DNA of 64,000 nucleotides from Lentinus brumalis (Eukaryota; Basidiomycota; Agaricomycetes; Polyporales; Polyporaceae). The notes beneath the pieces are model-generated. The model saw only the letters and a program-made list of their open reading frames with translations, was not told the origin of the DNA and made no database searches. Location of the stretch: contig MARA01000026.1 in assembly GCA_001792895.1 (NCBI GenBank), positions 62,001 to 126,000 on the forward strand, read 5' to 3'. Positions 23,864-35,539 of the stretch are shown piece by piece (the first letter of the stretch is position 1; every line of letters begins with the position of its first letter). Made by a program: the position numbers and the translations under genes.

Positions 23864-24857
23864 ATGCCCATCGTTCAGCTGCAAGCTACCCCGGCAATCT
23901 TGGAGGTCCCCCGGCAAGCATCCGAGCCAACGAGCTCGGGAGCGACAAGCGGCACCGGGTCAAGCTCTGCGTCGGCGCAAACGAGCTTAACATCCGTGAC
24001 GTCGACGACCATGTCCGGAGCGCCTTCTTCGACGTCTAGCGCGTCCAGGACGTCGGATGTGCCGTTCTTCCCTTCCCCGACGACGCATACTGTTCAGGAA
24101 AACGATGACAGGCTGCAATTTACAAAGGTGCGTTACGCTTGCTTCTTGGCGTACGTAGTAGCTCGGGTGCAAGGTGTGGAAGTTGACGGATTTGTCTGTC
24201 TCTGCAGAGTGCCGTGGAAGGCGCCTTGGTAGTTGCCGCCGCCGCCGTACTGATTGCGCTCTGTATGTGGAGGTGCGTATATGCTGTGTCTACCGTTTAC
24301 GGCGCTGTATAGTTACTGTTATTCCAGGATTATCCGCCTCCGTCGCAGGAAGCGTCCCTCACTCACTTCTTCCGGGCCAACCCTCAGCCCGACGTCCCGA
24401 GCGGCCGCGCACAGTTCCCCGCACAACCGGCCTACCTTCAGTACCCCCACCACCCGCGTCCCTCATCTACGACACCCTCACCAGTCCCGTACCGCTCGCA
24501 CATCGCGAGCCGCACAGAGCACGCACGCGGCGCACCCATGCAGGCGACATCGATGCGAGTGGTCGGAGAGGCCCGGTCGCGCATCCCGACGATCCAGAAG
24601 AGTTCCTCCCACAATACGACGACAAGGACATTCTTCCGAGGTACCAGGACGTGCATCGAGAACATACCATCCCCGTGCCTCCTGGCTCGGAGGGCAGATC
24701 TCCCAATGGAGAAGGCGGCACGGGCGACACTATCCCCTTGGTCACTCGGATGCCGCTGTCCAGCAGTGCAACTCTGGAAGAGGGCATGCGTGCGCTGTCG
24801 TCGTCCGGGTCGCATGTAGGTCACGAAGAGCCACTTCCGCAACAGTCTACCTGGTGA
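23864..24857 (+). CDS. Single-span membrane protein with Ser/Thr-rich ectodomain
   Basis: Exons visible: 23864..24127, 24208..24272, 24328..24857. The first exon encodes a Ser/Thr/Pro-rich, probably O-glycosylated outer domain (SGATSGTGSSSASAQTS). The second is one membrane helix (GALVVAAAAVLIALCMW), followed by a basic stop-transfer stretch (RLRRRKR). The cytoplasmic tail contains HPDDPEEFLPQYDDKD and LPRYQD. The literal frame does not stay open: the tail needs one extra base near 24360 (CCC) and one near 24537 (CCC) to read HFFRANPQPDV and then DIDASGRRGPVAHPDDP continuously. Both are the same kind of change as in ste3.2. No signal peptide is seen after this ATG, so a 5' exon may be missing. 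Function unknown; such proteins are common in mushrooms. Confidence 0.55.
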
Positions 24858-26650
24858 GTGGGCATGCAAGCACGTCCTCGAGTCCGGCGCGGGCTAACAT
24901 GGCTTTTCCATCATCAGATACCTTGCTTGCTTTTGCCATACCATCATGGGCTATTCCATATGTGCTCGATCTGTCCTCTGCACTTCACTGTATTCTAGCA
25001 TGCCACTCCTTGGTTATTCTTACGCGTTTCTTCCTGCTAAACAAGTGTGATGACGTCATCGGACATCTCTGTTGCCTCGTCCATCCAAAAACTCGGGGCC
25101 GCGCCGTCCCCGGTACCCGGTGCCGGGGTCGAACACGAGATACTTGTGAGCCTTGTGATCCTCATCCTGGCAGCCGACGATCTTGCGCCACCAGGTCCAT
25201 CAACTCATCCCAAGTTGCGTCCAGGGTGCGTACACTTGCACATGTATCGTTGACTTTCTATACGCCTCGAAGGTTCGAGGAATATGGAGGCCCGCGTCGT
25301 CTCCCCGAGGCACTTAAGGGCCGCATCGGCCGCACGGACGTCGTCGTCACTGGCGACCGCCAGCAGGAGACTTCTTGTACGTGCTCACATTGAGGCTGTC
25401 GGCCAGGAAATAGTGCCGAAAATCGTTCATAGGCAACGTCCGCCGCAACATGGGCACCTGGCAGCAGAATGCCATCCGTCCGGATGTGGATTGTTTGCTG
25501 GCCGAACGGACGATAGAGCTAAAGTGACGAAGAAGTTGTATGTGTGTATCAAAGCGATGTAATGGAAGTGTATCATGCGTCGGACCGGACCTCTTTTGTG
25601 TGTCAGTCAGGGCGACGACTTCTCGTTCGGCGGTGAACATGAAGCTTGAAGACGGGCCACATGGGTAGGTGAAGTGGATGATAATTGAGTACAGAGCAGC
25701 CAGCTGCTTCCAATACGTGTGCTAGCCATAGGTCCGTTGTCCGTCGAGCGGCCTGTACTCGCATGGGGCATGTCCGTTGCTACAAAGTCCTAGATTGGCC
25801 CGATGTACAGCTAACAAAGCGAGATACAGATACAGCCCTTCTGCCCATACGTATCCATCAAACGTCTACGAGGGGGGAGGAAAACCATAGTACAACAACA
25901 AGAATCGTGAATGCGTAAGTAAAGGAAATGAGGTCCATCTGGCCAAGGATGCGGCGCCGCCTGCGTCCGAGGCGGTCCTACTGACTATCGCTACAGCTAC
26001 TCTCCCCGCCCCGCCCCGTGCCTCGTCGCACCCCCATCATAGCGCTCGTCATTGGACATCACATAGCCAGGGAAAGCGGAATGCGAAACAGAAAACGAGG
26101 AAAGCGTGAAGCACGGGAACGGGGGTGGGAGAAATGGAAGTGGATAATTTACAGTGCAAGTGGGTGCGCGCGGGGAAAGCAGTCTTGAGATGCTACATGT
26201 CGAAACAAAGCCTTATGGCAATTTGGGAGGCGCGAAGAGGGAGTGTGTGCGAGTCCTGGCGCGGCGCGGCGCGATCGGTAGGCTCGTAATCGAAGTGCGG
26301 GTCGTGAGGCGGCAGTCGCGATGAACGAAAGTGCTGGAGTTGCGGAAGGCGCGGTGCAGGAAGCAAACAGGGAGCGAAAGGGGATAGAAGGTGTCGTTGC
26401 GGTGATGAGATGTTGGGGAGTGGCGGCGGATGGTAGAGGGAGGTTTCGCGGAGGTGAAGTGTTGCGCGATTACGGAGAGCTCGCGGTGGAGTGTCGGGTG
26501 AAGCATGAGGTCATAACGTAGGTCTACTCAGGCCCAGCTGAGAGCGCTGTGGGAGTGCGAACGTCAGCGTTGGTAGCTCGGCATCGAGGAGAAAACAGGA
26601 GCTCACCTCAAAAGCGCTGTTTGGTGGGCGTAGGATGTCATGCCTGAAGC
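24858..26650. other. Intergenic, no confident gene
   Basis: About 1.8 kb. A stretch near 25050-25400 has good codon structure on both strands (for example FEEYGGPRRLPEALKGRI on plus and WWRKIVGCQDEDHK on minus), but I could not build a spliced gene from it. It also contains the 3' UTR intron of phb-c close to its right end. Confidence 0.4.
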
Positions 26651-26779
26651 TCAGGCGACGACGCAGCCGCTGTGGCTGCCCGTGGTGTTGAGTCGCTCGT
26701 GGTCGGCGAAAGTCTCGTCGAACTCCTGCGCGGGGTCCTCAGCAGGAACGGGGGTAGCGATGACGAAGAAGGCGTCCAT
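26651..26779 (-). CDS. Pheromone precursor, CVVA type (phb-c)
   Basis: A 42-residue frame starting MDAFFVIATPVPAEDP and ending TTGSHSGCVVA before TGA. CaaX box C-V-V-A predicts a farnesylated C-terminus. E-R lies 11 and 10 residues before the Cys, giving a probable mature peptide of 11-12 residues ending GSHSGC. This tail is shared with five other genes in the window, so they probably make near-equivalent peptides. A GTGAGC...CACAG intron follows the stop by about 40 bases in the 3' UTR. The nearest receptor is 10 kb away, so it is not a receptor-linked pair. Confidence 0.9.
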   Translation of the reverse strand: MDAFFVIATPVPAEDPAQEFDETFADHERLNTTGSHSGCVVA

Positions 26780-28740
26780 TGCAAGCGTCGATGGTACGAG
26801 TGCAGATGACAGTTGTGGCTGGCTGGCTCGAGCGTGTGGCTCAGGCGCAGATGCAGATGCAGTGGGCTGTCGGGATGGTGAATTCGCTGGCCCCTCTCCA
26901 AGCCCTGTCGCAGTCTTTATGCTTGTGGCGAGCGACCGAATTGTCTGCGCTGTCAGGGCGCGACGCGCAAAGGCACGCCGGATGACAACGCGGACAATAG
27001 CCTGGGGCGGCACGTTCCCTGGCACTTTGCATTCCCGGCGCGCGAGTGACAGCGCCCGGCAAAGTCAGCGAGGTCCGTCGCTGTCCGCGGACGGATATAG
27101 ATGTGTCGTCGCTAGCAGCAGCAGGCTAGTATCGGAAAATCTGCAATTGTGGAACGGATTGGATGCTATCCGCATCCCGACGCCGCAGCGACATTGCCTC
27201 TCTGCCGTGCGTCAAGCATCACAAAAGTGCGAGACCTACACCGGGCCGCAGCCCATGCATTGCACGGTCAGATATCGGGCTATGAGTTATTAGCGGAACT
27301 CACCTTCGTGACAGCTCCCCTCTCTGCCCTGTGCCGAGTACGGCCTCTCGTCCCACATTATTATCAGGAGTGCTCCCAAACGAGAGAGAGAGTGACGTGC
27401 GTTATTGTCATACTCTCGGCACCCCTGATCCATGCTATAAACTGCGGTCACGGTGGGATCGAAAGACGCGAAGGGTTACCCAGATTCAATGCAGATATGC
27501 AACGAGGCCCGCCTATCTGCACGCAGCCTGTGCTGTATCAGCGGAGGGGATGCCGAGCCATGATTAGAAGCAATGAGTGGGGAAGAGTCGCTTGATATGA
27601 GATCGTGGATGCCGTCGTGTCAAGAGACTCGCGCAAGACAAAAAGACAGGCGCGCAAGACGCGTCGCGAACACTACGCCTGCCTGATCGGGAAGGTCATA
27701 GGTCGTTTGGCGCCAGGAGGTCTTATTGTCAATGAACAGACAGGAAAGATCTCCGCTATCGTTGCTTGCGTTGCGAAGAAAATAATCTCCGGAGAAGAAT
27801 TGTGTGTTTGTGACTCGGGTCGCGGGCGCGCCGAGCCGCCCGAGGGGCTCGTCATCTCGAGACACTCCTCGCAACGCTACGGAAAGGACTTCCGGTAAAG
27901 GCTTAGATAAAATGAGGAGTATAGCACAGTCATACAGGGCGGGGTGACCGGGCTATGAGGCGCATCAAATACGTCTTTGGGGCGATGTGAAGTTGTGAAC
28001 AGAAAGGAACTTCACCAGCATTCCAGTCAACGACAACTCATCCGAGGTGTGACATGCGACACACTGCATGACGTTGAGGCAGAAAGGAGAGTCTCAACGG
28101 CACGCAATGAGGGACGGGCCACGCGCGCCGAAGATGCGCACGTACTTGAGCTCATCTAACCGGTCCGAGGCTCCGAGTCCTCGGATCGGGATGAGCGTGA
28201 TGTACCGCCTCCCGAGTGTGGGGTGTACACGATCGTACCGGACGGTTCGACACTGAGCGGGACCAGCAAAAATGCTGCACTTACGATGTCTGCGACTCAA
28301 GGTTTGGTCGCTTCGTTTCGGAGCATCGCCCGTGCGTCAGCGCACGGACTATGAAGAGTCATCCACCGCCCTCCTGCTGGAATAGGAGGATGTCGAGAGG
28401 AGTCAGGTGTCTCGGTTATTGTCCTGGCGTGCAGGTAAGTTGACGAAACGTCACGACGATGCGGGACGATGGATGTCTGACCGGTGTTCCCGAGAACCGA
28501 CCCTTGTGGCGGCCGTATTGTCCTTCCGAGCGGCGCATGCGCAGGACAGAAAGGTAAGCTGAGGCGTCCCCTGTGTCTCGATGAAACTAGACGTTCAGTA
28601 TAAAGACAACACTGTCTGGGAGAGACATCCCAACGCAAACATTCGTCTGCAGTCTTGTTTACCCCTATCGCGCTGTCAGCTAACACTGGCATTGGGCATA
28701 CGCATACGCATTCTCAATCACTCACCGTCTACCGTTGACC
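26780..28740. other. Intergenic between two divergent pheromone genes
   Basis: About 2 kb holding both promoters. A plus-strand frame near 27605-27898 has ISGEELCV, faintly like the end of a SET domain, but I do not support it as a gene. The right 150 bases are the phb-d promoter with a TATA box. Confidence 0.45.
28599..28605 (+). promoter_or_regulatory. TATA box of phb-d
   Basis: TATAAAG, 142 bases before the ATG, followed by GACA and an inverted TGTC. The same arrangement precedes the duplicate gene phb-e. Confidence 0.6.
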
Positions 28741-28920
28741 ATGGACACCTTCACGATCGCACCCGCCGTCCCGGCCGACGCTCCTGTTGAAACGCCCGAA
28801 GGCGTTTTCGTCGACAGTGAGCAGGTGGGAACGAGCGGGAGTCATAGCGGTTGCATCGTCGCTTGGTATGCCTGTTTCAAATCATGTACATGTCAGCAAT
28901 CCTGACTCGAGTCTTACAGA
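28741..28920 (+). CDS. Pheromone precursor with intron-split stop (phb-d)
   Basis: Model join(28741..28865,28920..28920): 41 residues ending GTSGSHSGCIVA. The unspliced frame reads through the CaaX Ala into Trp and beyond, which would destroy the farnesylation signal. A 54-nt intron (28866..28919, donor GTATGC, branch CTGAC, acceptor TTACAG) lies after the TG of the stop codon and the next exon starts with A, so splicing makes TGA exactly after CIVA. Glu lies 11 residues before the Cys. N-terminus MDTFTIAPAV. The duplicate gene at 38957 has the identical split, which supports the model. Expected to make a farnesylated peptide of the SHSGC class. Confidence 0.85.
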
Positions 28921-30755
28921 CGACGTCGCTGCCGGACCATACTTGATACTCTGGCGAGTCGGAGTCGAGTCGCTCGTCATGGACTCGCCACTTTGCGATT
29001 ATCCTTATTCACTTCGAGACTTACTATGTGCTATGATTTGTGATGACCTTGACCGTAAATTGATGCTTTGTACTGGTGATCTTTCGTGACAACCTATAAC
29101 TGCTAGGCCCGTTCGTCGTCGGTCTAAGAGCACCTACCCTCGCAACCTTACAGAACCGGGTCTTTGTTTGCGGTCGGGAATCGTTGAGCGCACACTCACC
29201 GCTTTTGCTGTCAAGAGCATCACTCTCGGGATACAGCAGAGCCTGAGGGAAAGGCGTCTGAAAACCGGTGGGGGGAGCAAGTACATGAACTCGGAGTCGA
29301 AGTTCGCGGAGTGGTTCAACCATGCACGCGGGACCCCAGAGAGTGCGGAGACCCTTGACACTCCTGAGCCGGCTTACCACTTAGTACTTACCTCCATCAT
29401 GCATCCTCCGTACTCCATCAACCTGCGGCGATTCTCTTCAGCTCACGTCAGGACAAAGCACAGATTAAGTCTAGAGCCCTGTGCTCGTTTGACACGTAAA
29501 CATCGACAAGTTTGAGATCGACTGATTGATCGCCAGTAGGATACCGAGACCTGGTTGCGATTCAGCACCAGCACAACGAAGCGTGCCGTGCAGTATCAGA
29601 GTCTGTCCCTCTCTCATTCAAATACTCGACCCAATTGCTCTTCCAGGCACTGATCGGTGTGTCCATACGTATGTAGGCGAACGCCGCATCCAGCTCAGTC
29701 ACGCTTCTCTGCTCCTTGTCATATAGCCTTGACCGAATCTGCTGATCGCCTCATGACAAGTACAGCAGTCTGAAGTGCACTACGTACGAGTACGACAGTA
29801 CGTCTCCCTGTTTCCGCCAGTTCGGGGGGCGGCTGATCATCCTCTCGCCCACGATCAAGGAAGGGAAGACTTGCAGCAGACACCGTGCTCAAGGTACTAC
29901 GACTTCGGCAATGCACTTGTCGACGACGTGGTGAGCTGCTACTGGTTATCTTCCACCATCCCAATAAGGCTGCTTATCAGCGACTTCTGCTACGCAGTGA
30001 TCTCCCTGACTTTGGCGACAGGACATCTTCCGCCAGCATTCGGACGGGGTTTGATCGTCCTCCGACGACTTGGACTGATCGTGGTGTTGTCCATGCATGC
30101 TCGCTGTATCGTTCGACTATCAAGTTGCGCGTGGAATTGGAAGTTAAGCTCGCCACTACTGATCTATTTGCCCTAGCGGTGCATAGCTTGCACTGGAGGG
30201 TGATGTGGCCATCAGAGGGAGCTCCGAGTGTGATGATGTGATCCATCTGTCCGCTTCGTAAACCCTTGAGACTCGACTTCGAAGTTGCACTACTGCAGGT
30301 CGAACACTTTCATGCCGCATGCTTCATTGAGTGCTGTCCATGGTCAGTGGGTGAACGGTTTGTCGAGAAAAGTACGAAAGTATGGATTTGTCAGGACGTT
30401 TCCGGCGGTTTCGGGATGGATTGGGATTGGTTGCCGTGACAATACGTGCTTCGGCTAGATCCGCGGGGGCATTAGTCACCCAATCCGGAATTGACTGGGA
30501 ACATTTGCACGGGCCTCAAACAAAGCCAGCAACATCGTGCTCTGCCTTCTGCTCGACGTTCTCGACGACGACCACGACAAGACTGACGACTCTGACGATC
30601 CCGCCGTCTCTGTACAGTACGCCCGCCACCGCCATCGCCAGCGTCCCCCGTCTCCGTGCCGCCCTGGCCGCCCGCGTTCTTCAACTTTCCTCCGCCTCGC
30701 GAGCTTGACACCCGATCTCCCCAGCTGATTCCGCAGACGAAACGACGCCCACGCC
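28921..30755. other. Intergenic, includes duplicated pheromone 3' flank
   Basis: About 1.8 kb. The first ~190 bases resemble the flank after phb-e (shared runs such as GGCGAGTCG and GTCGCTCGTC), part of a segmental duplication. The rest holds the cla4 promoter at the right end; no other gene is evident. Confidence 0.5.
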
Positions 30756-33700
30756 ATGGCGCATTACCAGGTCACAGCCGCGTCGCTGACCCCCTCTCGC
30801 CCCGCACCCGCGGCGCCCGTTCGACGCGGCACCGGCGACATCCAGAACGTGCTCTCCAGCTCCGGCTACGGCTCCTCGTTCTCTGTCGGCACCTCGTCCC
30901 CCTCGGGCTCCTCGTACGCGTCCAACTACTCAGGGATCGGTGGCTCGCCGAACCGCAACTCCGACATGGTCAACAGCCATCATATCGTCCGGAGCGGGAT
31001 GGTGGCGATCAAGGAGGATGGGATCGTGAGCTGGCTGTGGAGGCCGAAGTGGCTCGTGTTGAAGGAGCAGACGCTTTCGATTCACAAGAACGAGGTGAGT
31101 AATTCGTCTACAGATGAGTCTCTGTTGAAGCCGTTTCGGTCGGTTTGGCTGGAAAACCATCTACTGGTCATCGATGGGCACCCCATGAGCCGTCTATGAG
31201 TCTATATGCAACTATCCACCGTGCCAGTGCCACGGTGCACTGTGGCATCGAGCCCCCCTGCCGTGTCCTGTACAAATTGTCGGTCACAGACAGGCGGCCC
31301 TCGCTCTGCCAGGGCTGTGTTTCACCATGCCGGAGACAAGGCCCGTGATCAGGACTGGTCTGGCCGAGGTTTGGAGGTTATCAATCGGTAGTCCAAGGAC
31401 CTCCTTGCTCTGCATTTGCGACGTTGTGATGCGAGCTGCTGTGAGCGCGCGACTTGCGTGGCCGTGCTCTCGCGCATCTGTTTCCTGTGAGCCACCGCAG
31501 GCAGCAGATGAGGTGACGGCAAGGGATGTGTGCTCCTGCCTCGCCATGGATGAGCCGCAGTCCTGAGCGCAGGACCAATATCGCTGTATAGCGGGCAAGC
31601 CTACACATCAACATCGTGCGAGATGCGGTTGGGGACTATGGCGCTCTGAGGCGACAGGCGTTGGATAGGTTACACACAGGTCCCGCTGGTGTACCTGCAC
31701 CTTGTCTTTCGCCCAGTGCCATAACGAGGCGGCGATGTGTACGATGGCTCTGGACACATAGTGCGCGTATGGCCAGTGATGAGGCGGGGACCTCGGTGCT
31801 AGGACTCACGGGAGTTGTGGTATGACATGAGTCTCAGCCGGGCTTCTGTTCTCGCGTAAGAGGGTTCATGGCCACCCACCAGAGCGTGGTGGGCAAACCA
31901 GACACGGCAGGGATCCCGACGGTTTGGACGGGAGAAATGCACGAGAATGGGCGAAACCACCGCGCGAAGTTTGCTTTCAGTGGTCTTTTCGCTCGGTGCG
32001 CGGTGAAACGAGGCAAAAGGTATCCACGGGCGGCGTATACGTCTCGACTTTTCGCCCGTCAGAATTGCCGGTATCCCTGCCGTGAGACGGGGTCAGAGGC
32101 GGTTAACTGTGATGGCGGCCGATAGGGCTGTATGCGTCATGAGGTTTGGCTGTATCTGGGATAGGCGTGCTCGACGCACGCACTGCGGCGGGAAGCTCGG
32201 TGATTTCGGTGTGTGCGGCGAGAAGGTGCTTGTCGGAGGCTCGTGCGGTGGAAACGGCTCACGTGTGCTGTACACGCTCAAAGGCGGGTCGTAGCACCTT
32301 GAGGGCGGGCGGACAGCGGGGCCGGACGCTCTGCGCCGGTAGTTGAGGTCGCAGCCAGGCTGTACGGATTTACCTGCTTGCTCTTATTTGTCATTGTCCA
32401 CTTGTTTTCTGGAATCAAGCTGACGCTTCTTTGCAGACGTCCCCACAGTATCAAAGTCTGATCAACTTGTCCGACATCGCGAACATTGAGCGAACTGACC
32501 TCAAACCTTACTGTCTACTTCTCGAGACGAAGGACAAACGGATATTTTTCTCGCTGAAGAGCGATGAGGAGCTGTACGGCTGGCAGGACGATATCTATTC
32601 TCGCAGCCCGTTGATGGGTGTTAGCAACCCAACCAACTTCGTTCACAAGGTTCACGTTGGTTTCGATCCGGTTTCAGGGGCTTTCACGGTACGTTCAACG
32701 CACCCCCATAAGTGACTGCTGTACCCATACACTATCTCAGGGCCTCCCCGACGCTTGGAGCAAGCTTCTTACGAAGTCCGCCATCACGCGAGAAGACTAC
32801 GCAAAGGACCCGCAGGCTGTCCTGGATGTCCTTGAGTTCTACACGGACCACCAGAAGCGCGAGATGGAGGAGATGGGCTACTCGTCGATGGGTGGTGCTC
32901 GTGGCCCTGGCTCGGCGTACTCTTCCTCTTCGACCCTCTCCCCCTACGACACTTCCAGCGCGCCCCGCTTCAACGCTGGTACTGGCCTTGGTGGTGCTGG
33001 CATGGGTAAGATGTCTTTGGACGGCCGTCCCTCGATGAAGCGGCAAGACTCGGCGCCCGCGCACCTGAACGGCGATACCGTCAACGGCACGCAGGCTGCC
33101 CTTGCCCGTGCCGCGGAGGTCGTCAACGGCTCGCATCTGCAGCATGCGAACACTGTCTCCGCGGCGCAGACCAACGCTGCGCTCCGTGGGCCCATTCCGC
33201 CCATGGGTGCTCCTGGGCAGCTTCAGGCTTCCCGACCAGCGCCTCAGCGTCCTCTGTTATCGGCGAACCGACCGGCGCCACCAGCACCCAACCTGCCCAA
33301 GCCTCCCTTGCCAGATCACTCGCCATCATCATCAGAGCTGCGTCTGCGTGCGAAGGCACAGGGTCCGCCGTCGGAGCAGACGACGAAGCCGCCCGGGCTC
33401 ATCCAGCCCGAGCGGAAGGAGTCGCTCGACCGCGTGGGCCCGTCTTCGCGGCCGAACATGATCCCTGCGAAATCGTCACCAGCGACCGGGCAGCCCGTGT
33501 CTCAGCCCGCATCGGGCGCTGCTGGCTCGACAGTCGGTCCGCCTCCTGTCAAGCCTCTGCAGCCCAAGAAGCCGCAAGGTCCGAAGGAGCCCCCTGCGGT
33601 TACAGTCACCGGCACCGGCGACGATGATCGGGGAGGTGTCGCTGCCGCTGCCGCTGCTCTGGAGAAGCCGAAGGTGGAGAAGGAGAAGCGGATCAGCACG

Positions 33701-34759
33701 ATGAACGAGGCGCAAATCATGGAGAAGCTCCGGAGTGTGGTGTGCCCGGACGACCCGAAGGCGCTGTACAGCAAGATCCGGAAGGTCGGCCAGGGCGCGT
33801 CGGGACACGTCTACGTCGCGAAGGTGCACGCGACCGGGAAGAAGGTCGCGATCAAGGAGATGGACCTGTCGAACCAGCCACGCAAGGAGCTGATCGTGAA
33901 CGAGATTCTCGTCATGAAGGAGTCGCAGCACCCGAACATCGTGAACTTCCTCGAATCGTATCTCGTCAGGAGCAACGAGCTCTGGGTCGTCATGGAGTAT
34001 ATGGAGGGCGGTGCGCTCACGGATATCATTGAGAACAACACGCTCGAGGAGGACCAGATCTCGAGCATTTGCCTGGAGGTTCGTCGTTCGCGTCTTGACG
34101 CGGTTCCTGCTTGACTGACGACGTTCTGCGATGTACAGACTTGCAAGGGCCTCTGCCACCTGCACAGCCAGTCCATCATTCATCGCGACATCAAGTCCGA
34201 CAACGTTCTCCTGGACGCGCAGGGCCACGTCAAGATCAGTACGTATCTGCTCTTCATGTCTGCTCGGATACTCGCTTACCATGCCGCACAGCCGACTTTG
34301 GTTTCTGCGCCAAGCTCACCGACCAGAAGTCGAAGCGCGCGACTATGGTCGGTACGCCGTACTGGATGGCTCCCGAGGTCGTCAAGCAAAAGGAGTACGG
34401 CGCAAAGGTCGACATTTGGTCGCTCGGTATCATGGCCATCGAGATGATCGAGAACGAGCCTCCATACCTCGACGAGGAGCCGCTCAAGGCTCTGTACCTC
34501 ATCGCGACCAACGGCACGCCCACGCTGAAGAAGCCCGACGCGCTCTCGCGGGAGCTCAAGGGCTTCCTGAGCGTGTGTCTCTGCGTGGACGTCAAGAGTC
34601 GAGCGACGGCCGACGAGCTGCTCGAGGTATGTCACGGTCGTCCTTGTCACCCTGGCTACAATTCTGACATCGCCGTTTCAGCACGAGTTCCTGAAGAAGG
34701 CGTGCGCACTCTCCGGGCTTGCGCCCTTGCTCCGCTTCCGGAACAAGCAGGCGTCATGA
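30756..34759 (+). CDS. CLA4: PAK/STE20-family kinase Cla4
   Basis: Model join(30756..31094,32437..32688,32741..34078,34139..34238,34292..34626,34682..34759), 813 residues, all phases agree. Domains in order: PH domain, about residues 78-172 ([20 protein letters not shown]; split by intron 1); CRIB Cdc42-binding motif, about 174-200 ([18 protein letters not shown]); Pro/Ser-rich linker; Ser/Thr kinase, about 540-795, with [20 protein letters not shown] lysine, [15 protein letters not shown] and activation loop [17 protein letters not shown]-kinase order identifies Cla4. It acts downstream of Cdc42 in polarity, septation and hyphal growth. In many mushrooms it is linked to the MAT-B locus; here it separates two groups of pheromone genes. 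Intron 1 is 1342 nt, far longer than any other in the window. The catalytic residues are intact. Confidence 0.95.
31095..32436 (+). other. Oversized first intron of cla4
   Basis: 1342 nt between a GTGAGT donor and a TTTGCAG acceptor (after a GCTGAC branch-like site). It splits the PH domain between codons. No open protein, terminal repeats or known RNA are evident inside; short overlapping frames on both strands have no motif. Confidence 0.65.
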
Positions 34760-35539
34760 GTAACTGTTCCTTCTCGCTGACACTGGTTGGTATTCTTTGG
34801 TGGTTGCCATCCTTCTTCTGGGCCGGACGGACATATTGTGCTGCGTTCTGCGTGTGTTCCTCCCTCGCCCTTCGCATATTCCCCACCACCTATCCTTCTC
34901 ATGCACTTCTCTTCGTGTTACGATCTATCTATCTCCGCGTTTAGTTTTCGGCCCTCTCCCTCGATGTGTCTGCGTATAATAGTACCGCCGTCTTATCCTC
35001 GTCAACTTCTCTTCTGTCGTGCTTGTTATCTCTCTTCCTCCCTCGTTTTCTGTTCTTCTCGCTCTGGTTGGAAGACCCTAGTATTGTACACTACGACGAG
35101 GAGGACGGCTAGAGTGCATATGTCGAGGCGTGCGGGGCCTATGTACATGTGGTACGCATGCATGCATACGGAAATCTCGTGGTGTGTACGCTTTCTGGAA
35201 TGCAATTGCGGTCTTCTAAACATAAGTAGCGGGTACATACGGAACACGCCTACAACCAGTGAGGAAACCGTCTATATGGGCAGCATGGGTAATGCGCAAG
35301 GGTCCGACAGCTAACACGGATAAAATGGATATAATCAGTACGCGGGGTAGTACCAGTGAGTTAAGTTAGTCCGAATGATTACAGCGGGGTGAGAGTACAT
35401 GGTGAGACGACAGATAGCGACGACCGAACAGCAGAGACGACACCAATAAGTACATACACCATAGCGACCCTACAGGATACAGACTAGCATGCATACAGGC
35501 GAGATCCGGGGCGAGTCCGAGAGCGGGAGGCTTGCCCGA
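34760..35539. other. Intergenic between convergent cla4 and CNOT11-like genes
   Basis: About 780 bases of 3' UTR and spacer, pyrimidine-rich just after cla4. Nothing else supported. Confidence 0.5.

Noticed and set aside
24920..25560. Exon-like sequence on both strands
   Set aside because: Neither strand gives a phase-consistent model or a family I recognise.
27605..27898. Frame with ISGEELCV, faintly like a SET-domain end
   Set aside because: No other SET motifs (no NHS/GEY blocks), no splice-joined exons.
33476..34282. 268-codon minus-strand frame
   Set aside because: Antisense to the cla4 kinase exons, whose motifs are unmistakable.
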